Origin: Nitriliruptoraceae bacterium
GTDB lineage: Bacteria; Actinomycetota; Nitriliruptoria; Nitriliruptorales; Nitriliruptoraceae
DNA: 22,636 nucleotides
Assembly (NCBI GenBank): GCA_007118045.1
Contig: SKTG01000134.1
Coordinates: forward strand, 1-22,636
Direction: 5' to 3'
The translations under genes were made by a program, and so were the position numbers. Below the pieces are notes generated by a model. That model was not told the origin of the DNA. It did not search any database and saw only the letters and a list, made by a program, of their open reading frames with translations. This document shows positions 8,618 through 15,149 of this stretch, one piece after another (position 1 is the first letter of the stretch; every line of letters starts with the position of its first letter).

Positions 8618-8720
8618 CGCTCACTGCTCCACGACCTGCCTGCGTGTTCAGTTCGCTACCGCTCACTGCTCCACGACCTGCCTGCGTGTCCAGTTCGCTG
8701 CCGCTCACTGCTCCACGACC
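8618..8720. repeat. 42-bp tandem repeat (2.45 copies) at the 3' end of grpE
   Basis: Copy 1 is 8618-8659 and copy 2 is 8660-8701, with 40 of 42 bases identical (one difference near the middle, one near the end). A 19-bp partial third copy, 8702-8720, lies at the end of grpE and contains its stop codon (8705-8707). In grpE orientation each downstream copy again carries the last codons plus TGA (VVEQ-stop). The repeat fills most of the 128-bp grpE-dnaJ spacer and looks like a local slippage or unequal-exchange duplication. Confidence 0.9.
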
Positions 8721-9481
8721 ACCATCGCGGCGCGCAGCGTCCGCTCGCCGAGGCGGTAGCCGGGCCGCAGGACCTGCACGACCATGGGTTCGGTGCGCTC
8801 CTGCTCCGCGGGCTGCTGCTGGACCGCCTCGTGCACGTTGGGGTCGAAGGCGACGTCCGTCGCGTCGACCCGTTCGAGGCCGGCGTCCGCGAGGTTGCGC
8901 AGCAGCTTGGTCGCCACCAGCTCGACGCCCTTGGCCAGGTCGTGGTCCTCGGAGCCCTCGGCCGCCGCCAGGGTGCGGTCGAGGTCGTCGAGCACCTCGA
9001 GCAGCTCGCCCGCCACGTCGGCCTTGCCGGCCTCGCGCTGCGCGGCCCCGTCACGCATCATGCGCCGTCGGTAGTTCTCGAACTCCGCGTGCGATCGACG
9101 CAGGTCGTCGAGGTACTCGTCACGCTTGCCCTCCGCGGTGATCAGCTCGGCGAGCAGCTCGCCCTTGCTGCGCGGATCCGCCTGCGCGACCACCTCGATG
9201 TCCATGGGCTCTTCCTCGCCGGCCCCCCGGTTCGGGTCGGCCGACGCGTCGTCACCGGACACGTCTGCGGACGAGCCGGCCACGTCCTCATCGGGGCGAG
9301 CCGACGGCTCGTCGCCGGCCGGCTCCTCGGGGACCCCGGCGATGTCGGATCCCTCCGCGGCGTCGTCGGCGCGCGAGGTCGTGTCCTCGTCGCGCGCGCC
9401 AGCCGGACCCGCACCGGTGTCCGGCGCGGACCGCCCCGGTCGCTCGTCGTGGTGCTGATCGGGTCGGGGTGCGTCACTCAC
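8705..9481 (-). CDS. grpE: Nucleotide exchange factor GrpE
   Basis: 258 residues. GrpE dimers release ADP from DnaK and act as a thermosensor. Seen: an acidic, Pro/Gly/Asp-rich and presumably disordered N-terminal extension (about 1-100), longer than in most GrpE; the dimerisation coiled coil (about 105-170, with DEYLDDLRRSHAEFENYRRR at 121-140); and the head domain ending in the GrpE signature (FDPNVHEAV at 212-220, then VVQVLRPGYRLGERTLRAAM at 234-253). GTG at 9481 is the apparent start with only a weak ribosome site (GAGG about 10 nt upstream); an internal start shortening the acidic tail cannot be excluded. The final codons are part of a 42-bp tandem repeat. The gene lies 156 bp after hsp20, beyond a strong hairpin. 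Confidence 0.95.
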   Translation of the reverse strand: MSDAPRPDQHHDERPGRSAPDTGAGPAGARDEDTTSRADDAAEGSDIAGVPEEPAGDEPSARPDEDVAGSSADVSGDDASADPNRGAGEEEPMDIEVVAQADPRSKGELLAELITAEGKRDEYLDDLRRSHAEFENYRRRMMRDGAAQREAGKADVAGELLEVLDDLDRTLAAAEGSEDHDLAKGVELVATKLLRNLADAGLERVDATDVAFDPNVHEAVQQQPAEQERTEPMVVQVLRPGYRLGERTLRAAMVVVEQ

Positions 9482-9588
9482 GGTTGTCGGGCCTCGTCGG
9501 GTCGGTGGTCTCGGATGGGTTCGCTACGGCAGCGCCGCGCCACGGGCGGTACGTCACGGTTCGGGGCGCAAGCGAACGGGAGCGGACG

Positions 9589-9619
9589 GCGACGGGACGG
9601 CCGCGGGCCGTCCCGTCGC
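9589..9619 (-). terminator. 14-bp perfect stem-loop downstream of hsp20
   Basis: Arms 9589-9602 and 9606-9619 are perfectly complementary, almost all G-C, around a 3-nt loop (GCG). It begins 18 nt after the hsp20 stop in the direction of transcription and precedes grpE. No T-run follows, as is common for actinobacterial terminators. It may stop or attenuate transcription, or protect the upstream dnaK-hsp20 message from 3' exonucleases. Confidence 0.6.
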
Positions 9620-9637
9620 GCCACTCGAACGGGTGGT

Positions 9638-10084
9638 TCAACCCGCCTGGATCTGGATGCGGCGTGGCTTGGACTCCTCCGCCTTCGGCACCGTGATGGT
9701 CAGCAGGCCGTCCCGGTAGGTCGCCTCCACCTGGTCGGCGGCCACGCGGTCGGGCAGGCGCACCGAGCGGTGGAAGCGGCCGAAGTGGCGCTCCACCCGG
9801 CGGAAGCCCTCAGCGTTGCGGTCACCGTAGAACTCGCGCTCACCCGCGATGGTCAGCACGTTCTCCTCGAGGGAGACGTCGACCTTCTCCGGGTCCACGC
9901 TCGGCAGCTCGACGTGGAGGGTGAACGCGTTCTCGTCCTCCTCGACGTCCAACGCCGGACTGAAGGCACCCGCCGGGCTCGCGCCCTGCCGGTCCCCGAA
10001 GACCTGACGGAGCACCCGCTCCATCTCGTCCTGCATCGGCGCGATGTCGCGGAAGGCACTTCCCTTGGTCAGTCCGTTCGCCAT
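9638..10084 (-). CDS. Small heat-shock protein (Hsp20/alpha-crystallin)
   Basis: 148 residues, typical of bacterial Hsp20. These ATP-independent holdases bind unfolding proteins and pass them to DnaK and ClpB. Seen: N-terminal helical arm (about 1-42), alpha-crystallin domain (about 44-134) with the conserved PSVDPEKVDVSLEENVLTI stretch (61-79), the late motif DGLLTITVPK (125-134), and a C-terminal I-x-I-type anchor (RIQIQ, 142-146) for oligomer assembly. The ATG at 10084 follows a clear GGAGGT ribosome site. It sits between dnaK and grpE, which are usually adjacent in actinobacteria, so it is an insertion into the canonical order. A hairpin precedes it (after dnaK) and a stronger one follows it. 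Co-induction with the HspR regulon is inferred from position. Confidence 0.95.
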   Translation of the reverse strand: MANGLTKGSAFRDIAPMQDEMERVLRQVFGDRQGASPAGAFSPALDVEEDENAFTLHVELPSVDPEKVDVSLEENVLTIAGEREFYGDRNAEGFRRVERHFGRFHRSVRLPDRVAADQVEATYRDGLLTITVPKAEESKPRRIQIQAG

Positions 10085-10138
10085 CGTCGTACCTCCTCCC
10101 TATCCGGTCGTTCTCGTGTGGTTGCGGTGCTGTCGTGC

Positions 10139-10168
10139 CCCGGGCGGCCGCGTCGACGACCGCCCGGG
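10139..10168 (-). terminator. Stem-loop downstream of dnaK
   Basis: Arms CCCGGGCGG (10139-10147) and CCGCCCGGG (10160-10168) form a perfect 9-bp G-C stem with a 12-nt loop, starting 11 nt after the dnaK stop. There is no T-tract. It lies in the 95-bp dnaK-hsp20 spacer and is a candidate partial terminator or mRNA-stabilising element that could keep dnaK transcripts in excess over downstream genes. Confidence 0.5.
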
Positions 10169-10179
10169 TCTGGCGGTGC

Positions 10180-12030
10180 TCAGCCGGCGGCCTGCTGGTC
10201 GTCGCCCTCGTCGACCACCTCGGCGTCGACGACCTCGTCCTCCGCCCCGGTGGCGTCCTCGCCACCGGCCGCGGTCGCGTCGCCGCCTCCGGCCTCGCTC
10301 TCGGATGCCTGGTAGATCGCCTGCGCGAGGGTCTGGCTCTTCTGGCCGACCGTCTCCATCGCGCTCTTGATCGCGTCCTGGTCGTCGCCCTTCAGGGCCT
10401 CCTTCAGCTCGGTCAGCGACTGCTCGATGTCGGCCTTGGTGGCCTCGTCGACCTTGTCACCGTGGTCCTTCAGGGTCTTGTCGGTCGTGTAGACCAGCGT
10501 GTCGGCCTGGTTGCGCAGCTCGATCGCCTCACGCCGCTTGCGGTCCTCCTCGGCGTGCGCCTCCGCGTCCTGGATCATGTCCTCGATGTCGTCCTTCGGC
10601 AGCGCGGAACCGCCGGTGATCGTCATCGACTGTTCCTTGCTGGTGCCCAGGTCCTTCGCGTTGACGTGCACGATGCCGTTCGCGTCGATGTCGAAGGTGA
10701 CCTCGATCTGCGGCATGCCGCGCGGCGCCGGCGGGATGTCGGTGAGCATGAACTTGCCGAGCGTCTTGTTGTCGCTGACCAGCTCGCGCTCACCCTGTAG
10801 CACGTGGATCTCGACCGAGGGCTGGTTGTCGTCGGCGGTCGTGAAGACCTCCGAACGCTTGGTCGGGATCGTGGTGTTGCGCTCGATCAGCTTGTGGGTG
10901 ATGCCGCCCTTGGTCTCGATCCCCAGCGAGAGCGGGGTCACGTCGAGCAGCAGCACGTCCTTGACGTCGCCCTTGAGCACACCGGCCTGGAGCGCGGCAC
11001 CGATGGCCACGACCTCGTCGGGGTTGACACCCTTGTGGGGCTCCTTGCCGTCGAGCAGATCGACGACCATCTCTTGGACCGCTGGGATGCGGGTGGAGCC
11101 ACCGACCAGGATGACGTGGTCGATGTTGCCGGCCCCGGCGTCCTTGAGCGCCCGCTTGAACGGGCCCTTCAGACGCTCGAGCAGGTCGGCGGTCAGCTCG
11201 TTGAACTTCGCGCGCGACAGGGTCTGCTCGAAGTGCAGCGGCCCCGCGTCCGTCGCGGTCAGGAACGGCAGGTTGATCGAGGTCTCCTGCGAGGACGACA
11301 GCTCGATCTTGGCCTTCTCCGCCGCCTCCTTGAGACGCTGGATGGCCATCTTGTCCTTGGACAGGTCGACGCCCTGCTCGTCCTTGAAGGTCTTGAGCAT
11401 CCAGTCGATCAGGACCTGGTCCCAGTCGTCGCCACCGAGGTGGCTGTCACCGGCGGTCGCCTTGACGTCGAACACGCCCTCGGCGATCTCCAGCACGGAG
11501 ACGTCGTAGGTCCCGCCACCGAGGTCGAAGACGAGCACGGTCTGCTCGTCCTCCTTCTCGAGGCCGTACGCGAGGGCCGCGGCGGTCGGCTCCGCGACCA
11601 GGCGCAGCACCTCGAGGCCGGCGATCTGACCCGCCTCCTTGGTCGCCTGACGCTGCGCGTCGTCGAAGTAGGCGGGGACGGTGATCACCGCCTGCGTGAC
11701 GTCGTCGCCGAGGTAGGACTCCGCGTCGCGCTTGAGCTTCATCAGGATGCGCGCGGAGATCTCCTGGGGCGTGTAGTGCTTCCCGCCGATCTCGGTCTTC
11801 CAGTCCGTGCCGACGTGGCGCTTGACGGAGCGGATCGTGCGCTCGGCGTTGGTCACCGCCTGGCGCTTGGCCACCTCACCGACGAGGACCTCGTCGGACT
11901 TGGACCACGCCACCACGGACGGCGTCGTGCGCGCGCCCTCGGCGTTGGCGATGACGGTGGCCTCGCCACCCTCCATGACGGAGACGACGGAGTTGGTCGT
12001 CCCCAGGTCGATACCGACGGCCTTGGCCAT
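10180..12030 (-). CDS. dnaK: Molecular chaperone DnaK (Hsp70)
   Basis: 616 residues, typical for Gram-positive DnaK. It is the ATP-driven cytoplasmic chaperone that works with DnaJ and GrpE and, in actinobacteria, serves as co-repressor of HspR. Seen: the three Hsp70 signatures (IDLGTTNS 7-14; DLGGGTYDVSVLEI 169-182; VILVGGSTRIPAVQE 307-321), the phosphate-site stretch VITVPAYFDDAQRQATKEAG (115-134), the interdomain linker DVLLLDVTPLSLG (358-370), the substrate-binding beta domain (about 371-480), the helical lid (about 480-575) and an acidic, Gly/Ala-rich tail. The start is the ATG at 12030 (MAKAVGIDLGTTNS), with AGGAG 10 nt upstream; an in-frame extension to 12123 has no homology-like sequence and is rejected. 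It is first in the chaperone transcription unit. Confidence 0.98.
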   Translation of the reverse strand: MAKAVGIDLGTTNSVVSVMEGGEATVIANAEGARTTPSVVAWSKSDEVLVGEVAKRQAVTNAERTIRSVKRHVGTDWKTEIGGKHYTPQEISARILMKLKRDAESYLGDDVTQAVITVPAYFDDAQRQATKEAGQIAGLEVLRLVAEPTAAALAYGLEKEDEQTVLVFDLGGGTYDVSVLEIAEGVFDVKATAGDSHLGGDDWDQVLIDWMLKTFKDEQGVDLSKDKMAIQRLKEAAEKAKIELSSSQETSINLPFLTATDAGPLHFEQTLSRAKFNELTADLLERLKGPFKRALKDAGAGNIDHVILVGGSTRIPAVQEMVVDLLDGKEPHKGVNPDEVVAIGAALQAGVLKGDVKDVLLLDVTPLSLGIETKGGITHKLIERNTTIPTKRSEVFTTADDNQPSVEIHVLQGERELVSDNKTLGKFMLTDIPPAPRGMPQIEVTFDIDANGIVHVNAKDLGTSKEQSMTITGGSALPKDDIEDMIQDAEAHAEEDRKRREAIELRNQADTLVYTTDKTLKDHGDKVDEATKADIEQSLTELKEALKGDDQDAIKSAMETVGQKSQTLAQAIYQASESEAGGGDATAAGGEDATGAEDEVVDAEVVDEGDDQQAAG

Positions 12031-12128
12031 CTCGTCACGTCTCCTGGTGCTCGGCTGCAGGTTGGTCTGTGGGTCCGGTCCGGGCGCCCCGCAGCATCGG
12101 GGCACGCACGGCATCCGGCTCACGTCGA

Positions 12129-12157
12129 ACGATACGACGGTGCCGACCGCACGACAA
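12129..12157 (-). promoter_or_regulatory. Candidate sigma-70-type promoter of the dnaK operon
   Basis: On the minus strand TTGTCG (-35, 12152-12157), a 17-bp spacer and TATCGT (-10, 12129-12134). Predicted transcription start is near 12122, giving a leader of about 90 nt before dnaK. The same -10 hexamer and spacing occur upstream of clpB. Confidence 0.5.
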
Positions 12158-12185
12158 CTGACCTTCAGGGCTACGATACAGGTTA

Positions 12186-12206
12186 TCTGCGTCGATCCGA
12201 CTCAGG
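12186..12206 (-). promoter_or_regulatory. Possible HAIR operator (HspR site) upstream of dnaK
   Basis: The HAIR consensus is CTTGAGT-N7-ACTCAAG. Read on the minus strand, 12206-12186 is CCTGAGT-N7-ACGCAGA: 6 of 7 matches in the first half, 4 of 7 in the second, with the exact 7-bp spacing. It lies about 29 bp upstream of the candidate -35. HspR presence makes such a site expected; the degenerate second half keeps confidence modest. Confidence 0.4.
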
Positions 12207-12304
12207 TATGTGCACAGTACGGGTACAGCAGGGCTCACGCTCACCGCGCGGCCGCCCGCGCACCCCGTCGGCGCCCAGAACGGGTTCGCCCGGCCTCGTC
12301 GGTC

Positions 12305-12346
12305 GCCACCGGGCGGGCGCACGCTCCTGCGCGCCCGCCCGGTGCG
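12305..12346 (-). terminator. 16-bp perfect stem-loop after the 55-aa membrane gene
   Basis: Arms 12305-12320 and 12331-12346 pair over 16 bp without a mismatch, loop 10 nt (12321-12330). It starts 5 nt beyond the stop of the minus-strand membrane gene at 12352 and about 100 bp upstream of the possible HAIR site, so it would insulate dnaK from read-through. No T-tract follows. Confidence 0.65.
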
Positions 12347-12351
12347 CACCG

Positions 12352-12519
12352 TCAGTGGTGGTCGGGCTCGTCCACCGTGGGCTCGAGCTGCCGGTCCCAG
12401 CCCCGTTCGAGCGGGTCGCCACGCGCGTCCAGCCGTTCCCGGCGCGGGTGGAAGTCCGCCAGCAGCAGCAACGGGAGCAGCACGAACACCACCAGGGTCA
12501 CGATCTGCCAGGCGGCCAT
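12352..12519 (-). CDS. Single-pass membrane microprotein (55 aa)
   Basis: A 55-residue protein of unknown function. Seen: a start-proximal hydrophobic segment (about 4-21, WQIVTLVVFVLLPLLLL) consistent with one transmembrane helix, then a charged cytoplasmic or extracytoplasmic tail (HPRRERLDARGDPLERGWDR) ending in Asp/Glu/His. The ATG at 12519 is preceded by GGAGGAGGT 5 nt upstream, one of the best ribosome sites in the window, which argues the gene is real and fixes the start over a longer frame to 12669. It follows the DUF192 gene on the same strand after 151 bp and is closed by a 16-bp stem-loop. I do not recognise the family. Confidence 0.72.
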   Translation of the reverse strand: MAAWQIVTLVVFVLLPLLLLADFHPRRERLDARGDPLERGWDRQLEPTVDEPDHH

Positions 12520-12670
12520 CCGCAACCTCCTCCACCGGGATCGGCACGAGCCCGCGCTGGCGGCGGCCGGCCGGACGTCAGCGTACGCGAGCGGACCCCG
12601 CGGACCCCGGTCGGCCGAGGCTCGAGGCGTCGGCGGGGTCGGCACGGGGGCGGCGGCGTGCGGCGCCACC

Positions 12671-13249
12671 TCAACGATCGACCGGCTCGCTCCAGCTCAG
12701 CTGGTCGCCCTCCTGCACGCCGTTGGCGGAGAACCAGCCACCCGGGACCTCGAGCGCGACCACGTAGGTCTCACCGGGCCGGTAGGTCGGGCACGGCTCC
12801 TCCTCGCACGGATCCATGCCGAGGATGGAGACGATCTCGCCGTCGGGTCCGGCGAACGCGATGTCGAGCGGCACGAGGGTGTCCTTCATCCAGAAGCCGC
12901 CGTCGCGCCGCTCACCGTCCCAGTGGAACAACATGCCCGTGCCGGCCGGGACCTCGCGGACCCCCATCAGCCCGTCCTGGCGTGCCCGATCCGTGGCGGC
13001 TACCCGAGCCGCCACGGTGACCTCGTCGCCGCTGCCGGAGGTGAGCACCACCTCGGTACTGGGCAGCCGGTCGACGTTCGGGCCCATCGACGGGACGCCC
13101 ACGTCCTCCGCGGGCGCCGAGGTGACCGGCAGGCTCGCCTCGTCCGCGGCGGAGCCCCCGCCGGAACCGTCGGTGGCCCCACAGGCCACGAGGACCGTCG
13201 AGGCCAGTCCGGCCGCGACCAGCCGGCGGAAGCATCCCAGGCGACGCAT
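12671..13249 (-). CDS. DUF192 (UPF0127) family lipoprotein
   Basis: 192 residues. Seen: a lipoprotein signal peptide with Arg-rich start, hydrophobic stretch and lipobox LVAC (20-23, acylated Cys 23), a Gly/Ser/Ala-rich linker (24-60), then a DUF192 domain (about 66-186). Family hallmarks are RARQDGLMGVREVPAGTGML (88-107), GFWMKDTLVPLDIAF (118-132) and VVALEVPGGWFSANGV (163-178). DUF192 proteins are small extracytoplasmic beta-rich domains of unknown biochemical function. An insert with two cysteines (148 and 153, CEEEPC) could form a disulfide. ATG 13249 gives a normal-length signal peptide; a GTG at 13267 would add six residues and has a distant GGAGGG, so the start is uncertain. Confidence 0.88.
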   Translation of the reverse strand: MRRLGCFRRLVAAGLASTVLVACGATDGSGGGSAADEASLPVTSAPAEDVGVPSMGPNVDRLPSTEVVLTSGSGDEVTVAARVAATDRARQDGLMGVREVPAGTGMLFHWDGERRDGGFWMKDTLVPLDIAFAGPDGEIVSILGMDPCEEEPCPTYRPGETYVVALEVPGGWFSANGVQEGDQLSWSEPVDR

Positions 13250-13421
13250 GCCGGGCACGGTACCCACGGCTTCGTTCGGGTCCCTCCCGCGTCGACCGCT
13301 GGCATCCCCCGAGCACCAGTAGGCTTCGATCGTGGAGCGTGGCCATGCACCCGTGGTCCGTCATGAGCGCGGTCGCGGGTGTGTCCGCACCGATCGAACA
13401 TCACCACCGAGGAGCGGATCC

Positions 13422-13937
13422 GTGCACGAGCTGGCCGTCACCGCCGTGGGCGTCGATCGTCCCGGCATCGTCGCCGCGGTCACGGAGGCGCTCCACGAAC
13501 GCGGTGGCAACCTCGAGGACTCCGCGATGACGATCCTCGGGGGACACTTCGCGATCGTGCTGCTCGTGCGGACCGCGGAGGAGCCCGAGACGTTGCGCGA
13601 CGCGCTGGTCACGGCCACGGCAACCTTCGGACTCACCATCTCGGTCAGCCGCGCCGACGCCGATCGACGGGCCGTGCAGGCCACGCACCTGCTGAGCGTC
13701 TACGGGGTCGACCGGCCGGGCATCGTGGCCGGGGTGACCCGCGCGCTGGCCGACGCCGGCGCGAACGTCGTCGACCTCGAGACGCAGGTGCTCGGCGAGG
13801 GGACCGAGCCGGTCTACGCGATGGTGATCGAGCTGGAGGTCGAGGACGCGACCGCCGTCGCCGAGAACGTCGCAGCGAGCTGCGAGGCGCTGGGGGTCGA
13901 CCACACCCTGCGGACGATCCACGCGGAGACCTACTAG
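13422..13937 (+). CDS. Double ACT-domain protein (GcvR-like)
   Basis: 171 residues made of two tandem ACT domains, about 3-77 and 88-168. Each opens with the same signature (VTAVGVDRPGIVAAVTEAL and SVYGVDRPGIVAGVTRAL). ACT domains bind amino acids or related small ligands; stand-alone ACT-ACT proteins include GcvR, the glycine-cleavage regulator of E. coli, and many uncharacterised actinobacterial proteins. There is no DNA-binding or catalytic domain, so any regulation would be by ligand-dependent protein contact. GTG at 13422 is chosen because GAGGAG lies about 8 nt upstream; upstream frame to 13332 lacks homology-like sequence. Its TAG stop is immediately followed by the GTG of the deformylase gene (0 bp), implying translational coupling. 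Confidence 0.88.
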   Translation: MHELAVTAVGVDRPGIVAAVTEALHERGGNLEDSAMTILGGHFAIVLLVRTAEEPETLRDALVTATATFGLTISVSRADADRRAVQATHLLSVYGVDRPGIVAGVTRALADAGANVVDLETQVLGEGTEPVYAMVIELEVEDATAVAENVAASCEALGVDHTLRTIHAETY

Positions 13938-14462
13938 GTGGCCGTGCGCCCCGTCGTCCGCTACCCGGCCCGCGTGCTCAAGGGCGTCGCCGGCCCGGTC
14001 GGTGAGATCGGCGATCGCGAACGCTCGCTTGCCGCCGATCTCGTCGACACGATGTACGACTCGCCCGGCTGCGTCGGGCTCGCCGCCCCTCAGCTCGGGG
14101 TCGCGTCGCGGGCCTTCGCCATGGACGTGTCGGTGATGCGCAAGCCACCGCCCGGCAACCACGGGCTGCTCGTGCTCTTCGACCCGGAGCTGGTGATGTC
14201 GACGGGCTCCGAGCTCGCCCGCGAGGGCTGCATGTCCGTCCCGGACTACACGTGCGACGTCCGGCGGGGCACCGAGGTGGTGGTCCGCGGCACCGCCCCC
14301 GACGGGGAGCCCCGCGTGATCGAGGCGACCGGCTTCGAGGCCCGTGCCCTGCAGCACGAGCTCGACCACCTCGACGGGCTGTTGGTCCTCGATCGGGTCG
14401 CCGCCCGGGCCGACGTGTTCCCACGGAAGCGGCGCGCCGCGAAGGGCGAGCACCTCAAGTAG
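13938..14462 (+). CDS. def: Peptide deformylase
   Basis: 174 residues. The enzyme removes the formyl group from the initiator methionine of new proteins, using a divalent metal (usually Fe2+). All three family motifs are visible: motif I GLAAPQ (47-52, within GCVGLAAPQ), motif II EGCMS (96-100, Cys 98 metal ligand), and motif III QHELDHLDG (139-147; His 140 and 144 ligands, Glu 141 catalytic). The sequence ends in a short basic tail (PRKRRAAKGEHLK) as in other type I deformylases. The GTG start abuts the stop of the ACT gene, so the two are co-translated. No fmt or gcv gene is in the window. The opposite-strand lipoprotein gene ends 8 bp downstream. Confidence 0.96.
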   Translation: MAVRPVVRYPARVLKGVAGPVGEIGDRERSLAADLVDTMYDSPGCVGLAAPQLGVASRAFAMDVSVMRKPPPGNHGLLVLFDPELVMSTGSELAREGCMSVPDYTCDVRRGTEVVVRGTAPDGEPRVIEATGFEARALQHELDHLDGLLVLDRVAARADVFPRKRRAAKGEHLK

Positions 14463-14470
14463 ACCCCGTG

Positions 14471-14959
14471 TCAGCCCTCCACCGGCCGACAGCCGGTGCT
14501 GGCGTCCAGCAGCAGCTGATCGGTCGGTGCGTCGAGGGCCACGGTGATGAAGATGCCGTCACGGCGGCCGAAGACCCCCTCCTCGAGCTCGCCGTCGACC
14601 AGCTCGTACCCGTCCCGGTCCAGCACGGCGCTGACGCGGCCGAGCGGGTCGTCCACCTCGGGCAACGGCCCGCGCAGGGACATGGTGTTGCTGGCGCCCT
14701 CACCGGCCGTGGGGAGGTCGCAGGGCGTCCGCGCGCCGAACGCCTGCTCGTCGGTCACCTCGAGCTCGAGGACCTCGATCAGCTCGTCGACCACCGCCTC
14801 GACCTCGGCCTCGGCCGCTCCGATCCTGGTGGTGGCCTCCCCGGTCGGACCGCAGGCGGTCGACGCACCGACGGCGAGCGCGCCGAGGAGCACGAGCGGG
14901 TGCCGAGCGCGATCGTCCCGGGCAGGCCCGTATCGCCCGTCCCGGCATCCCCGTAGCAC
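14471..14959 (-). CDS. Putative lipoprotein, unknown family (162 aa)
   Basis: Family not recognised. Seen: an Arg/Asp-rich N-terminus (1-20), a hydrophobic segment (21-33, PLVLLGALAVGAS) and Cys 36 in an imperfect lipobox (STAC), suggesting membrane anchoring on the outer face. The mature part is acidic (helical stretch about 47-72 rich in Glu/Val/Ala), has two further Cys (80 and 157) that could pair, and ends in beta-like segments (GIFITVALDAPTDQLLL). GTG at 14959 is set by GGGAGGT 4 nt upstream. It is transcribed divergently from etfD (190 bp between starts) and convergent with def (8 bp between stops). Confidence 0.72.
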   Translation of the reverse strand: MLRGCRDGRYGPARDDRARHPLVLLGALAVGASTACGPTGEATTRIGAAEAEVEAVVDELIEVLELEVTDEQAFGARTPCDLPTAGEGASNTMSLRGPLPEVDDPLGRVSAVLDRDGYELVDGELEEGVFGRRDGIFITVALDAPTDQLLLDASTGCRPVEG

Positions 14960-15062
14960 GCCGACCTCCCGTCCCACCGACCGGGTGGAGCCCGCCTCGC
15001 GACCGGCGGAACCCCGATGGTAGGGGTCTCGTCGCTCGGACGGACCTGACACGCGTATCACC

Positions 15063-15092
15063 TTGGGTCGCGGCGAACGCCGGTCGTACACT
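15063..15092 (+). promoter_or_regulatory. Candidate promoter for the etfD-like gene
   Basis: TTGGGT (-35, 15063-15068), 18-bp spacer, TACACT (-10, 15087-15092). It sits about 58 bp before the chosen start, giving a predicted leader of about 50 nt. The match to a primary-sigma promoter is good for a high-GC genome. Confidence 0.5.
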
Positions 15093-15149
15093 CCGCCACG
15101 ACCAGGGTGCCTGCCTGGCCGAAGCAGCCTGGTGACGATGGGAGTCCAC

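Noticed and set aside
8618..8720. Possible CRISPR array or coding repeat
   Set aside because: The copies are directly adjacent without unique spacers, only 2.45 units exist, and no cas gene is nearby. Repeated peptides in other frames simply reflect the 42-bp unit being a multiple of three.
12031..12123. In-frame N-terminal extension of DnaK to 12123
   Set aside because: The added residues do not resemble any Hsp70. The ATG at 12030 starts exactly at the conserved MAKAVGIDLGTTNS and has AGGAG upstream, and the extension would overlap the predicted leader.
12129..12206. CIRCE (HrcA) element upstream of dnaK
   Set aside because: No TTAGCACTC-N9-GAGTGCTAA-like dyad is present; the operon carries hspR, so HspR control is the expected mode.
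10804..13020. Long plus-strand open frame across dnaK, the small membrane gene and DUF192
   Set aside because: It runs antisense over three well-supported genes and through the dnaK promoter region; no motif or ribosome site supports it.
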